From Tubiluchus corallicola (taxonomy: Eukaryota; Priapulida; Priapulimorpha; Priapulimorphida; Tubiluchidae), in assembly GCA_030141605.1 (NCBI GenBank), contig JAQGDQ010000023.1, positions 1 through 64,000 of the forward strand: 64,000 nt of DNA. Reading direction: 5' to 3'. Below the pieces are notes generated by a model that saw nothing but the letters and a program-made list of their open reading frames with translations, did no database searches and was not told where the DNA came from. Position numbers and translations under genes: made by a program. Positions 1 through 11,876 of this stretch are shown in pieces; position 1 is the stretch's first letter, and every line of letters starts with the position of its first letter.

Positions 1-650
1 TGTTGCACAACATTGTCTGTTCCTGTTTGTTTGTTTGTTTCGTTTTTTCCAAACGCCAGCAATATTGTCTGTGTTTGGGCTTTCAAAACCAAATAGAAAT
101 TCGAAACCTCGATTAAATTTTGCCCTTTCTTTGCTTTTTATTACCCAAAACATGTCATTCCATCTACACATAAGAAATTAGTGCCAAAAAATAACAAATA
201 AACAAATAACAAAAAATAATAATAGCCAAAAGTCAGTTTTACATAATTAAGAGTTATACACTGCACTGTCGTATTAATTAATACCTAGCTGTTATTTTAA
301 ACTAAATTTAAGTTTTTTAAAGTAATTAGAGGATATACATACGTTATTAGCGCAAATCATGAGCAATTGTAAATAGATAACGACAAGATCTTATTAACTT
401 ATCATGACACATCTTCACTTCACAGTAGGCCTGTGACCCAGATCAAATTGATCACGTGATTAGGCCAAAAATCGCCACAAGGTGGCCAAAGACGCAACAA
501 GCGAAGGCTAATGCAAGATTTCCAGTACAGCTGTTTCTGTTTGTTTGTTTGTTTTCGTTTTCCAAACGCCAACAATATTGTCTGTTTCCGTTTGTTGTTG
601 TTTCGTTTTTCCAAACGCCAAAATACCCGCCATTACAGACAAAACTACAG
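1..650. repeat. Minisatellite-like T/G-rich repeat copies
   Basis: Three imperfect copies of one unit are visible, at about 15-65, 530-580 and 582-625. Each has a run of TTTG/GTTT, then TTCGTTTTTCCAAACGCCA, and in two copies CAATATTGTCTGT follows. The stretch between the first and second copy (70-520) is AT-rich with no recognised gene. Short open frames on both strands here are by-products of the repeat and have no protein-like composition. Confidence 0.5.
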
Positions 651-1127
651 AAAATGGTCAAACCGTGACAACTCTGACACAAAAGAGAAAAGAAAGCCAA
701 GTCGATTTATACAGGCACTTCAAAGCATTTATTATTAAAAACAACTTTTGTTAAAAAACTTCAATTTCCAACTGATCGTGTGCGTCTGGCCATAAAGCTG
801 ATTTTAATAATTTTAGCATTGTGACCAGAGCTACAAATAATTTGGACTTAAGAAGTTTGTCTATGTATCCTAATAAGTCTTGTCTTAATGTGCAAAGTAG
901 TTCAATTCCATTAATTTTATTTTTAAGCACTTGTTTGTTGTTACTGTATCTATTTGTTTTCTCCAGGTCTGTTTATTCATTACTTTGGCTTCTTTGTAAA
1001 TACATAATTAGTGCATTATTTACTGTAGACTCTGCATATGCAAACTGGCTGTTGTTTGATTGGTCGTGTTTTCTTAAACAATTGTAAATTATAGTTTTTA
1101 TGTTTAACTTATGTTTTTTTAATAATA

Positions 1128-1699
1128 GGAAAAAGAAATAATAGAGTTAATTCCTGTATTTACAACACCATTAGATACATCAGTCAGTAAATATGACAGA
1201 TTTATAGAAACAAGTGCGTTGGCTCTTCTACTTGGAAGAGGTTGCAAATCATTTAAATACAGGATAGGTACAACTGATTCAGATCTGTGTGTTTGTGGTT
1301 TGGGCAGTCAAACCCCAGAACATTTAATTTTTCATTGTCCGTTACCATTGGTTAGACAAGATGTAAGAGTAAATCTCGAACGCAGCTTAGAAAATAATGA
1401 CATTCGAAACATTTACAGAAAGAGAGACACTAATGTAATTAAAATGTATATAGATAATGTAAAAGAACTAACCCAAAATGATCTTATCATAAATTGATTA
1501 TACATTGATTATAAATATTGGATATATATTTAGAATAAGTAAATCGTAATGCAAAATTGTCAGCTTGTTTAGTAAGAAATTTATTTAATGTACATAGTGT
1601 AAAGACATATTTAACATTTTTGTACTTTTGTGCCCTGCAAATAGAGGGCTTCTTGTATAATTTTCAATAAAGATTTTTTAATAATAATAATAATAATAA
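1128..1699 (+). mobile_element. LINE 3' end: C-terminal RT fragment with zinc-knuckle-like motif and (TAA)n tail
   Basis: The open frame 1128-1497 reads as the C-terminal end of a non-LTR retrotransposon polyprotein. It contains a Cys-x-Cys-Gly ... Glu-His-Leu-x-x-x-His-Cys-Pro motif, as found after the reverse transcriptase domain in several LINE clades, then a basic tail ending at a TGA/TTG boundary near 1497. About 200 bases of 3' UTR follow, with an AATAAA near 1666, ending in a (TAA)n run at about 1680-1699, a common LINE tail. The upstream part of the element is missing, so this is a 5'-truncated dead copy. The clade is not certain. Confidence 0.65.
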
Positions 1700-3490
1700 A
1701 AATAGGAACGAAGAAATTATGATAATTAGATGAGTAAGAGGGCCCACGGAAGTGACCTGGTTCATGTACCTCCTACATCAAGTCTTATCATGTAAACTTT
1801 TACACAAGCTCACTCAAGATTTACCCTAAAACGTCACACTTTAGATTAAGTACGTAGTTTCCCCAGATATATTAATTATTCCAAATAATAGACAGAAAAA
1901 GATTTCCGGTTCTAGCTAGGTCAAGTATTTTAAAATGTCATATCCATTCAGCCTTAGTAATCATATAATTTCCTATTATTCAAATTAGGTAGATGACCTA
2001 GGTTTACGTATATGTATACCAAAATCTAAGCAGATCCTAAAGATATATAAATGAGCTATTTTAGATACTGACTGAATTTAATATGAACCGAAAACCGAGA
2101 GCATTATGATGGTGATAATAAAATTCATAATAACTAATCAAAGGGGCATGATGGAACAGCACAGTTCATAGCCATCTAAAACTTGTTTCGAGTAGTACCT
2201 GTACTAGGAAGTTCATGTTTTTAACACTATTGCTTTGTTTGTTAACACTAATTCACCGATGTCCACGGAACTCTGCAAGGTTGTGGCACAGGATAAGGAG
2301 GACTGCTTTCAATTTTGACTGATTAAAAGAACAGCGAAAGAAAATCAATTTGTGCTGATAGAGTTGTATGGAAAAATTCATAATACCGCACTGCAGAAAA
2401 ATTGCAAAAAACAAGAATGCAAATCATTAACAACATCAGGATAATCAGCGATATCATAAGACTCATAACCTAAGTGCTAATGAGGGCCATCCTAATTTAA
2501 AATAAAATTAAGAAAAGGCAGTCATCATATGCTAATTCTTATGGCTTGCACAAAGCTCGAACAAAATAACACTGGTACTATCTTTAAAATTAAATTTAAA
2601 ATTAAAATTGGTAATGTACTTACCACGACCAATTTGCGAAGCCACTACAAAACTGTTCAGTTCCTCCAAAAGAGCTGAAAAAAATCATCAAAAAAATATA
2701 GCATTTAAACTTAGTATATTTTTGATAATAGCCTACCTGGAAAGAGAATATTTTAAAAAAGACAAGAAGCTGTTGCTACTTTAGTGTTCAGTCATTTCAC
2801 AAAGTAAAGACAGGAGACATGATTAGATGTTTCAAAATAACTGTGCTCAGTCAGAAACTTATTCAAACAACAGTTTCCAACACTATTTTTTTAATAACTG
2901 TTTCCATTGCCTAAGGACATGTCTCACAGAAAAGTTCAAGAAAATATTTTTAGTTATAGTTTCCACAATTTAGCATGAGCACAAACCTCAGAATTATATC
3001 ACGGAAAGATATTACATTTAAGGATGCCTGCTAGCAAAATCCATCCACCAAAGCAGCTTCAACAGTTTTGCACTACCCAACATGCAAAGGAAAGGCATTA
3101 TGTAGCCATTTAATTATCTAGGCATTATTAGACATTTAATTATGAACTTGCAGAGTTAAGTGGTCACAAGAAAAATGCTGACACAACAATTCTGACACAC
3201 CAAAAATTTTATGTTATTGCGGATTGTGGAAAATTACGTGCATTTCACTAATCACTGCTGCTGAATGAAAACATTACAGCTTACTGTTACAAGTAATTTC
3301 CTGTTATTAGTAATGTTTACTAATTAAAACAGCTGTTACTTTACTCAGTTATGATTATGACACTCTTTTAACTATTTAACAAAGTGAGTTCCAACTGCTC
3401 GAATAAGCACTTATTTCTTATCACAATTGAAGTGCATCCCAAAAATCTGTCACTCCCATCCCGATAAGTAACGACTTAAGCAAGCGAGAT
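1700..3490. other. AT-rich stretch, no gene recognised
   Basis: No exon-like open frame with splice signals, no transposon protein and no tandem repeat was recognised on either strand. The composition resembles the neighbouring decayed repeat DNA. Confidence 0.4.
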
Positions 3491-3585
3491 TTCAGAAAAA
3501 TCACCTTGAAAATTATATTGCTTTATAGCAATTTTAAGTGCATATTGCTATAAAGCAATATAATTTTCAAGGTGATTTTTCTGAA
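3491..3585. repeat. Perfect hairpin, 42-bp arms
   Basis: Bases 3491-3532 are the exact reverse complement of 3544-3585, separated by an 11-base loop (3533-3543). The arm begins TTCAGAAAAATCACCTTGAA. No mismatch was found along the 42 pairs. The arms point to a recent foldback insertion or a structured transcript. No flanking gene explains it. Confidence 0.9.
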
Positions 3586-4520
3586 ACAGTCAAAACGGGA
3601 GTTTAAATTTAGATGTTTTATACAGCGTTACTGCCGACACAAGCCCTATATGCAAAAAAGCAGTGTGTAAGTGGCATAAAACTTCAAAACGAATTTTTTA
3701 AGCTTTATGTAAGTGCAGGGTTTGCTTGTGTTTTAAGTAATTTACATGTCGCCTTATTTCAATATAGTCGAAACAAGAATCAATGTTATAAGTTAATAAA
3801 AACAAAATGGTATGATGACTAATAATTTACGAAAATTAATGTATACAGTGTTGATTGGTTAAATGGTTGCAAAAGAAATGCAAGTTATCGAAGTCAACCA
3901 CCCTATTAGGTATGTTGCTACATGTAAGTAGTTAACTGTTCAATTGTCAATAAATATTCCTTTAATTACTACAGTTGAATTTTTCTATACAAAATTCATT
4001 GATTTACTTACAAGCCTGAAATAATTTACTTGAAATTTACAAAATTGGACAATATGAAATTAGAACATTCAATCACGATTTAAGTCCTAAATAATCACCA
4101 GTGGTGAGGGCATTTACAGTGGTGAAAGCAGTTACAGTGGTGAAGCCAGCAATATTGTTACACATTAAAATTTGGAAGACTCAGTCACTATTGAGAATGT
4201 ATAATACTATGTGCGTGAATGTGTTAGGCACCTATTATTTTTCATTGCCAACTAGACAATTGCATACAGTTTAGTTAATTTTGTTTACTGGACTATTAAT
4301 CACTGATATTAGTATCTGTAATATTTTTGTTTACATATTTCTGTACTTGGAATCTGCGTGTCTGTATATTGGTACAGTTGCCGCATATAGTACATATATG
4401 TCATTGCATATATGCCATAGCACTATAGTTAAGCAATCGTAAGTCAGAGATACAGGATGGGTGACCATGAATAAGAACCTGCATTGCAGGCAAATCATAA
4501 TGTGATATATAATGACCTAG
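3586..4520. other. Unassigned stretch with a LINE 3' UTR scrap
   Basis: A 69-codon open frame at 3613-3822 (+) begins just after the hairpin but resembles no family I know. Bases about 3880-3930 resemble the stem-loop side of the LINE 3' UTR seen complete near 46,500 (GTTATCGAAGTCAACCACCC). At 4100-4150 a short motif with ACAGTGGTGAA recurs three times. Confidence 0.35.
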
Positions 4521-4890
4521 TAGGTATCAAACCACCTGTTTTTCAGTGGGATGCAACACATTTGCCCAAAGATTTCAAAGCTTTTAAACGCTATTGCGAG
4601 TTGATGCTAACTACTCTGACTTACAGTAAAAAAGCAATATCGTGAAATTGTCAATTATATATTATTGTGGATGGGCCCACAGGCGGTTGAGATATTTAAC
4701 AACCTTACTCTAACACAATTACAACGTGATAACCTCACTGATGTGTGGACTGCTTTCAAGCATATTTTGAACACAAGACAAATTTTAGGCTAGCTCGTTT
4801 CAAACTGTGAGACCTCAAACAGGAGCCACACGCACAGATCCTAATATTTTTCATGAATAAAATGGAGTTGCATGAGTAAAAAATACATGA
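4521..4890 (+). mobile_element. Broken gypsy-type LTR retrotransposon gag relic
   Basis: Three overlapping frames carry pieces of a retrotransposon Gag. The first (about 4521-4644) has Pro-Pro-x-Phe-x-Trp-Asp followed by Phe-Lys-x-Phe-Lys-Arg-Tyr-Cys. The second (about 4630-4792) has ILLWMGPQAVEIF. The third (from about 4785) has ARFKL, a stop, then DLKQEPHAQ. This order matches metazoan Ty3/gypsy Gag proteins. At least two frameshifts and one in-frame stop make it a pseudogene. No pol segment or LTR was identified beside it. Confidence 0.65.
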
Positions 4891-5364
4891 TTCTCTTTCT
4901 TGTTCATGCATGGTACAAAGAGTTTGGTCCTTGCTTTTCCTTGCACTAATCTATTTTTTCGCTCCTTTCAGTTACACAATGTCTTTTGTCATTATCTCTC
5001 TCAGTTAAATGTTCTAAAGATGTCTAAATGACGATGTAGTATTTTAATTACATTTCTTTATTATAGTACATGTAATAATTTTATGATCTGGAATTTGGAA
5101 CCAATACTATAATTACAATAAAATAATGAAAGCCTAATAATCCTATTCCTTTCCCAAGAAATGTTCCAGAAAATTTTTTCGAGTTTACGGCACAGCAATT
5201 TCTATATTCTGCATGTCTGTTTTCAGAAATGGGATGGGTTGCTTTTAAAAAGAGCTTTACCGTGTTTCATTTGATAAAACTACACAAATTTCAAATATTT
5301 TCATTATAACAGCAATCATTAATTTAGTTTTAAAAACCACATTTGCTTAGCTGTTTCAAGCCTG

Positions 5365-5530
5365 GTACGACAATCCGTATTTTTTCGTCAATACCTTTCG
5401 CAACACAGCAATCCGTATTTTCTAGTCAATATCTTTCCCAGTATGGATTGATCCGTATTTTCTAGTGAATGCTATCGAGACACGGATCCGTATTTTCAGT
5501 TGCTGCAGTTCCGGATCCGTACCTCTAGTG
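5365..5530. repeat. Degenerate tandem repeat with ATCCGTATTTTCTAGT core
   Basis: The core ATCCGTATTTT(C)TAGT(C/G)AAT recurs at about 5368, 5408, 5450, 5486 and, in shortened form, 5514, with 30-45 bases between copies. The spacer sequences are also partly alike. No gene is associated. Confidence 0.6.
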
Positions 5531-5737
5531 ACTGCCAATATTTATTTGGTCATTGTGTGATTAGTTCATCTAATCGTCTCCCAAGCAATGTAACAGCTTC
5601 AGAGAACACAAGTAAATTTAAAAGTGCAATGAGAGGTGCACGCTCAATGCTAACCATAGGCTATAGCGTCACTAAAACATTCAATGCCATGCTATCCGGT
5701 GACGAAAGCAAAGTATAGCATTCGACAAGCAACATAT

Positions 5738-7112
5738 TTGATAGATAGATAAATAATTTTATTTGTCTCTTGTAATTCACGCAAAAATAATTACACAGCA
5801 AAAATAGATTGTCAGTATTAGAGAAAGGGTGGCAAAAAAACCCTAGAGGCTAGCAAATCAAATCAGCCACCCTTTTAATTAAAATTGTAACAAGAATATC
5901 TAGCGACGAATATTTGAAAAAAATTACAGGATTTTCTACCCAGTAAAAAAGATTGCTGACGTGTCAACATTTGAAATGAAATACTTACCTCAATTAAAAC
6001 TAATTTTCTAAAAGTAAAATAACACAATGATGATTGCAAAACTTTCCAATTACAGATTCCAACCTTGGGGATCAAAGAAAGAAAGAACGCCACCGCAAAA
6101 AAGCTAAATTTGAAAAAGCATTGCATGTTTGAATTGGTTGGGTGAAGCAAATTAAAGGAAAGGACAAATCACTTTGCATAGTGGGTTTATTTTACTGTTA
6201 TCACTTAAATTAGGAAAATAATAATTATAACAAACAAGTTTGCAAGAAAATGTGTATAAAGTTATTAAAACATTTTTCAATGTCCCCAAACATCATATAC
6301 AGTTCGTTATTTAGCTTCTTATTATAGTCCAGAACAGCCCCCAATGTAAATAGATGGTTGGAAGTGCTCCTTTTTCTGAACCTCCACACTGATATACCCC
6401 CTACATTTTGTTCAAATCTTTCGATTATTCTGTTCTTTTTTACTTTTTTAAATACTTTACGAATTATATTAGTTATGAAAATTCTCTGCTATTTTTTAAA
6501 TCCAGCTTGTTACCATATATTGGCTTGATTTTCATGATCTTCCATACATCAAGTATTTTTTTATCTATCACAAGTCTATTAAACATGCTAACTGAGTTGT
6601 ATTTAAAATCATCTCCTTCTGCTTTTACCATTTCATTTTTCCACCTTTACCTATCCTGCGATTTGCAATTTTTTATTTGCTTAATAGCTATTATAGTTTG
6701 AGTTTGATTTTGTTTGATATAATTTTTTGCTATAAGTTAAATTCCGTTTTTGCTTTGCTTGTGATAACTTCTTTTTACCTTGAGTTAAATTGCATTTTGC
6801 TTCTCATAATCCTTTTATTATTTGATCATTTTTGCTTACCTTGAAGAATTTAGTTTGCTTTTTTGCTTTTATTTGACATGAGATATGTTTATTGAATTTT
6901 TGTATTGCATCTTTACATTACTGTATCTGTTTTACCCTAAATTTATGCATATAGTGTAACTATTGTTATTATTCACAATCTAACCTCGTATTCAATTCTC
7001 AAGAATTTCTCACTTACTATTTTTCCGCCCTGTAAAAATTTGACTAGATCAAATATACATTTCTGCTACTTAGTACTTAATTTAATACCAAATCTATTTT
7101 TAATACTATAAT

Positions 7113-7166
<54 letters not shown>

Positions 7167-7870
7167 CTAAAAAATGTCATGAGCCTGTAAGTAAATTTGC
7201 ATTTTTAATGAGGGGCAGTTGATCAAGTGACCAATTGGTCTTTCGCTGCTCCTTCTCAGTTGCAATGAAATGTAAAAATAATTATGTCGAATTTTAACTG
7301 CTATTGAGAAAAAAATTGAATTGAATTGAATTTAGTCACTTGACGTACATGGTTTATATTTGCTAGTGTCTCTATACTCTTATACATGACATGTATCATT
7401 TCTTCTACTTTTAAATCCTCTTGGTTTTTTCCTTGTGCTGGAGTCAAAAGTTCTAAATAGTATTTTGCATATTCATCTTGCTACTTATGATTTCACTGGG
7501 TCTATCCTTTTTTTAAATTCCCAAAAAGGATCATGATCTAATTTATTTCTTTTAATCATCCTTTTAATTGCATTGTTAATTTTTGCTCTTCTGGTTTCCT
7601 GCTGTTGGATTATAATTAATTCGTCAATCAACTCTATTCTCAATCTGTTAATTTCGCCTTTCGTTTCATTTTGTTGTGTGTCCAATTCTTCTGATTTTTC
7701 CTTTTTTCCTTCATTAATTTTCGAACTATTTTTCCTATACGTAACTAGTGGATGTAGCTGGTTTTTGAACTGCAGACCACAGTTTCAACGTTATCTTTAT
7801 TGCCTACTAGGCAGTCAGCAGTCGCCATTTTTAATGCTAGTTGTTGACTTCAGCGATTTGATTAATTAAT
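5738..7870 (-). mobile_element. LINE (non-LTR retrotransposon), decayed, split by a plus-strand insertion
   Basis: Read on the minus strand from 7870 downward, the frames give an N-terminal to RT linker region (7685-7485, containing QQQETRRAKINNAIK and FWEFKKRIDP), its frameshifted continuation (to 7332), then after a foreign block an RT stretch at about 6700-6250 with KIMKIKPIYGNK and a frame containing KKVKKNRIIERFEQN. A 3' UTR follows with a stem-loop (5821-5876) and a (TATC)n-type tail near 5738-5750. Several stops and frameshifts show the copy is dead. The block about 6705-7331 is a plus-strand LINE 3' end inserted into it (listed separately). Confidence 0.7.
6705..7331 (+). mobile_element. 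Plus-strand LINE 3' fragment ending in (TTGAA)n, nested in a minus-strand LINE
   Basis: The fragment ends in ATTGAATTGAATTGAATTTA at 7312-7331, the tandem pentamer tail seen at other LINE 3' ends in this window. Minus-strand coding resumes on both sides of it (7332 upward and 6700 downward), so it lies inside the opposite-strand LINE. It includes a (TA)n run at about 7112-7162. The left boundary is approximate and no clear target-site duplication was found. Confidence 0.5.
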
Positions 7871-8009
7871 TCGACGGTTTTGCCTCATCAGTCGTCAGTG
7901 AATGATTTTGTTAGGAAGTAAGAAAATCACTTAGAAATACTTCACAGTCATGCAAAATTTTACATGTTTTTTTATGATTAAGAGTTTGCTGCTGCAGTTC
8001 TTTATCATT

Positions 8010-8955
8010 GTTCTTACCTTACCTTATGTTGTTTTGGCAAAGTAATATTCTAACCAAATCTTGTATATATGTTCGTATCCGTATCCTCAAAGAAGGCTTT
8101 GTAATTGTAGACTATCTTTTTCCCAGCCCAGTGCTTGTCCAACCTTCTCTTAAATACATCTACACTTGATGCGCATACCACATCGTTGGATAAACTATTC
8201 CCTGCATCTGCAATTCTGTTCTAATAACTTTAATGAATGGCCTCTGGTGATCGATCTGGCCACCTGCGATTTCAGTTGCAACTGTGGGCTTACGGCTTTA
8301 TCATATAATATATATCTAACCAAATTTTTTTCAACTCATTATTGTATTTTTATAATCTTTCATTTAAAAAGCTGGTACAGATACCTACTACTTTTAGGTC
8401 ATTTTTCTTTTTCCATTGCTAAGTTATACAATTTTTATGTAACTGTGACGTTAGTATCAGTATACCGTATTTTAACATTTGTTTATGAAAATAACTTTGC
8501 GCACTGCCGGTTTATGTAGTAACTAGTATTTAACATGTATTGCTTTGCCAGTGTACATTGTATGTATTTGTGCAAATAAAACTGAATTGAATTTAATAAA
8601 ATATCATATCGAAATTCAAATTTTGGTATAGAGGAAAACACTCTATTTTCGAAAATCAGCCGTATCTCTATTATTGATATCCGACCAAATGATGAATTTT
8701 GATCCATCACCTCACATATATTCATTAAGGTCTTATAAGCCTCTATCATGTCACCGCTCTGTCTCTTGTAAGCTGGTGTTGACAGTTTAAGTAATTTAAC
8801 TGGTCAGTGTACTATAATTCTTATATCACTAATAAGAATACGATATATAATACGATAAGTGACTAAGCTTTCTTGTCACATATCTTTGTACTTGTTCCAG
8901 CTGATCTATATATTTGACCATTGGTGGGTGCCATACTGAGCTTGAAAACTCATCT
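8010..8955 (-). mobile_element. CR1-like LINE C-terminal RT fragment, split by an insertion
   Basis: Minus-strand frames read as the thumb and C-terminal part of a CR1/L2-type RT. At 8950-8890 there is a segment with VWHPPMVKYIDQLEQVQRY, at 8790-8700 GDMIEAYKTL, at 8275-8200 SITRGHSLKL, and at 8200-8110 VDVFKRRLDKHW. The 3' end lies near 8010 with a GGTAAGGTAAG tail. The middle is interrupted by a 296-bp plus-strand insertion with a 7-bp target-site duplication. When the insertion and one duplication are ignored, the frame reads straight across the join. A few remaining stops make it a pseudogene. Confidence 0.75.
8307..8602 (+). mobile_element. Short LINE 3' fragment with 7-bp target-site duplication
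   Basis: The block is bounded by ATCATAT at 8300-8306 and again at 8603-8609. It ends in a plus-strand tail with AATAAAACTGAATTGAATTT, matching the other (TTGAA)n-tailed LINE ends here. It interrupts a minus-strand LINE coding frame, which is open again on removing it. It is a 5'-truncated, non-coding insertion. Confidence 0.75.
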
Positions 8956-9029
8956 TGCTTCTGGTCCTAATGATAATGCTTTACATATCCTTCCAGTTGG
9001 AATGCTGATTTTCTGAATGCCATTAATTT

Positions 9030-11075
9030 CACTATTAACAATGTACATGCTAAGCTTATTAACTTAACACCATTTAAGGCTACAGGACCCGCTATAGTTC
9101 ATAACTTTATTTTGAAGTCCTGTGCTCTTCAGATTGCTTCCTCTTTCTTTTGTTCCCTAAAAGCTCTTGATTCTGGAGTCCTTCCCAATGCTGGCTTAAG
9201 TATAATGTTAACCTCATCCCTAAACAGTCAAATGCATGTCCTTCGTGCATTGGTCTTCGCCCGTTTTCAATAACTCATCTGAACATTTGAAGTATGAAAA
9301 ATATTGATGATTTTTCCACATATCTAAACATCCTTGGTTTAGGCTTTTCAGTCATTGCATTTTTTGAGACCTGGCTTTATGATAATCTTGATTGTGCATT
9401 TCACCTCCCTGGATATAAATTTTTATCTAATAATAGGAAAATTTATAAAACTGGAAGTGGTGTGGCTTTGTTTATATGTAACGATTTACCATTTATCCAG
9501 CTTTAACAAAGATTTAACAATGTCTGATGAGAATGTTGAAACAATATTTGTGGAAATGTTGCGTAATAATGAAAACATTGTAGTTAGTTCAGTTTATCAT
9601 CCAGCGGGCGAAAGCAGTCAGTTTGAATTGCATAAGGGATATTCAATAGCATTAGCAATAATTAAAATTTGTGAACAGATTGTAACCACTATTGAAAATA
9701 ACACTGTAGCGGCAGGCATTATCTGTGACCTATTGAAAGCATTCGATACTATAGACCACTCAATTCTTCTTCACAAATTAACTCATTATGGAATCTGAGA
9801 CATAACCAGTAATTGGTTTGTCAGTTACTTAATCAGTCATACTCAACAAGTAAGATGTAGTTATTGTTTGTCTGGTAAACAAATTATGAAATGTGCCATT
9901 CTTCAGAGTTCCATATTGGGACCCCTGTTCTTCTTTTACATAAATGATCTAAGTAATTTATTACATAACTCGAACTTATTTCAGTTTGCTGATGATACAA
10001 CTCTATTTTTTAATCTCTCTTCTTACTTTATAGAACTGATAAATGAGATGCTACCTGTAACGGTAGATTGGTTCAGATCTAACAGAGTATCTCTTAACCC
10101 CAACAAAACAAAATGCATGATTTTTTATAACGAAAAAAACAAAAAACTTCCAAATGATGTAAATATGTATACTGATGGATCTTTGATTGAGCGTGTAAAT
10201 ACTTTTAAATTTTTGGGAATTGTCCTTCATGAAAACTTAGATTGGAAGCCTCACATAACATTGGAATAATTTCATTTATCGAAAACAGACTATGAAAATT
10301 TCATTTAATATTTTACATATTACATTAATTTTGCCTTACTTAACTATTTCGAAACAATTATATTTTACTTTTAGAAGATTTAGTTTCGTTTAACCTCTCT
10401 ACATATATGTACAAAACACATTTCGGTTTATTTGAAACTACTTTTATTAATCTAGTGTTAAGTAATCAATCGGAATATGGCAAACATTTTAATGAGTATC
10501 TTATTGTAGTAGAACAAATCTTGGTAGACATTTTCTTAAATTCACAGCCCCTTTACAATGGAACAATATTCCTCCAAACATTAAAAGTACTTAGCAAATT
10601 TATAAATATTTTTAAAAAAATCTTTCAAACGTCATATGTTCCTGTCTTATGTCTAATAGTGAATAATTCACTTGGCTGGTGAATGCCTGGCTCGCATCGG
10701 TTGTATAGCATCCGCCGATGATTTCTTAATAAAAATCAATTGCAGCTAATCTGAACATGGTCATTGATTTCTTATTTTATGTTTTCTTTTAACTTCTTTC
10801 CTTTCGTTTTCTTTCTACTAACACAACATAGCTTTTCTTTATTCTTCTTTTCTCTCATCATCATTCTTTATTTCACATTTCATGGTGGTTTAACAAGGAT
10901 CTCGTTTTTAGCTACCATGCTGCAGACTTTTACTTTAATATAGTATGTTTAGGGAGTAAGAAATTATTATTTTTTGTTTTTTCTGTTATACAAAAAAGTT
11001 CTACATGTATATTTGTATTATTGTAGTTTGTTTCTTAGCTGGTGAAATAAACTGAATTTGAATTTGAAAAAAAAT
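9030..11075 (+). mobile_element. Decayed plus-strand LINE(s): endonuclease and reverse transcriptase pieces
   Basis: From 9050 to 9210 a frame carries LTPFKATGPA and DSGVLPNAG, the RT entry region of CR1/Jockey-type LINEs. At 9294-9505 a frame resembles the endonuclease domain (FFETWLYD, LPGYKF, GSGVALFI). At 9660-9797 DLLKAFDTIDHSILLHKL is the RT palm motif region. At 9895-10,267 ILGPLFFFYINDL and QFADDTTLFF give the F-A-D-D catalytic box. A C-terminal piece lies at 10,407-10,680, and the 3' end at about 11,040-11,075 has AATAAACTGAATTTGAATTTG. RT entry preceding the endonuclease piece means at least two fragments are juxtaposed. Stops and frameshifts throughout. Confidence 0.75.
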
Positions 11076-11860
11076 ATTGAATTTATCTTTGTCGTCAGTA
11101 GTTGTCAAATGCTTTAGCAGCCACTGGAATCCTTTTTAACATACATATGTGTTTTTATGTGCAATTGTACAATTTTGTAGCATCATAAATGCGTTTATGT
11201 TGTCTGTATTGCCTTATATTATAATATTCCCATATAATATAATAATAAGTTGCATTGTGCCTGCTGTTATGTATTTGTCAATTTTTGTTTCACTGAAATT
11301 ACATGTTTCTCCACCCATGCTAGACTACAAACAGACTCAAGTTTAGACTGTATGATCCATAAGCTTTAGAATTGGTGCTACAAACCAAAATTATTATACG
11401 TAGTTTGCTCAGGCATACATAAATAAGTTTAGCAGTTATGATAATGACATGGGTGTCTTTTCACATGTTAAACTAGCCGCTCTACGGGTATTGTACTTCA
11501 TTACTAGATTTGCCATAGTTTTAGTGACAGGCAATAGTGGAATTATCTCTAAAATGAAAATACAAAGTCCAAACAACACCTAGAGAAGTTCTAGCAGTTA
11601 TAAGGAATACAAGAATGCGTTGAACACTCTGATTAAGCTCACCTAGACACCCTGTCATCACTGGACTCCGGTTTCACCGACTTTCTCAGATACCCCAACG
11701 TCATCACCAAGAGATTTTGGTGAAACCACCTTTAGAATGAAAATATAAGGCCAAATTCCATCTGCATCAAATTTGACCCTTTTATCATAAAAGGAACAAT
11801 TCTTTTGTATTTCGCCAATAACTAGTGCACTAATTGATTTATTTTGTTAATATCATTACA
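11076..11860. other. Upstream region of the SR protein gene
   Basis: No exon or repeat was recognised with confidence. It lies between the LINE 3' end and the first coding exon of the SR gene and should contain that gene's promoter and 5' UTR exon, since the start codon is preceded at 11,860 by a good acceptor (TATCATTACAG), implying a 5' UTR intron. Confidence 0.35.
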
Positions 11861-11876
11861 GGTTAAAGTGTAAGCT

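Noticed and set aside
1681-1699. Possible CRISPR-like short repeats
   Set aside because: Simple TAA tail of a LINE; the DNA is eukaryotic and no repeat-spacer array exists.
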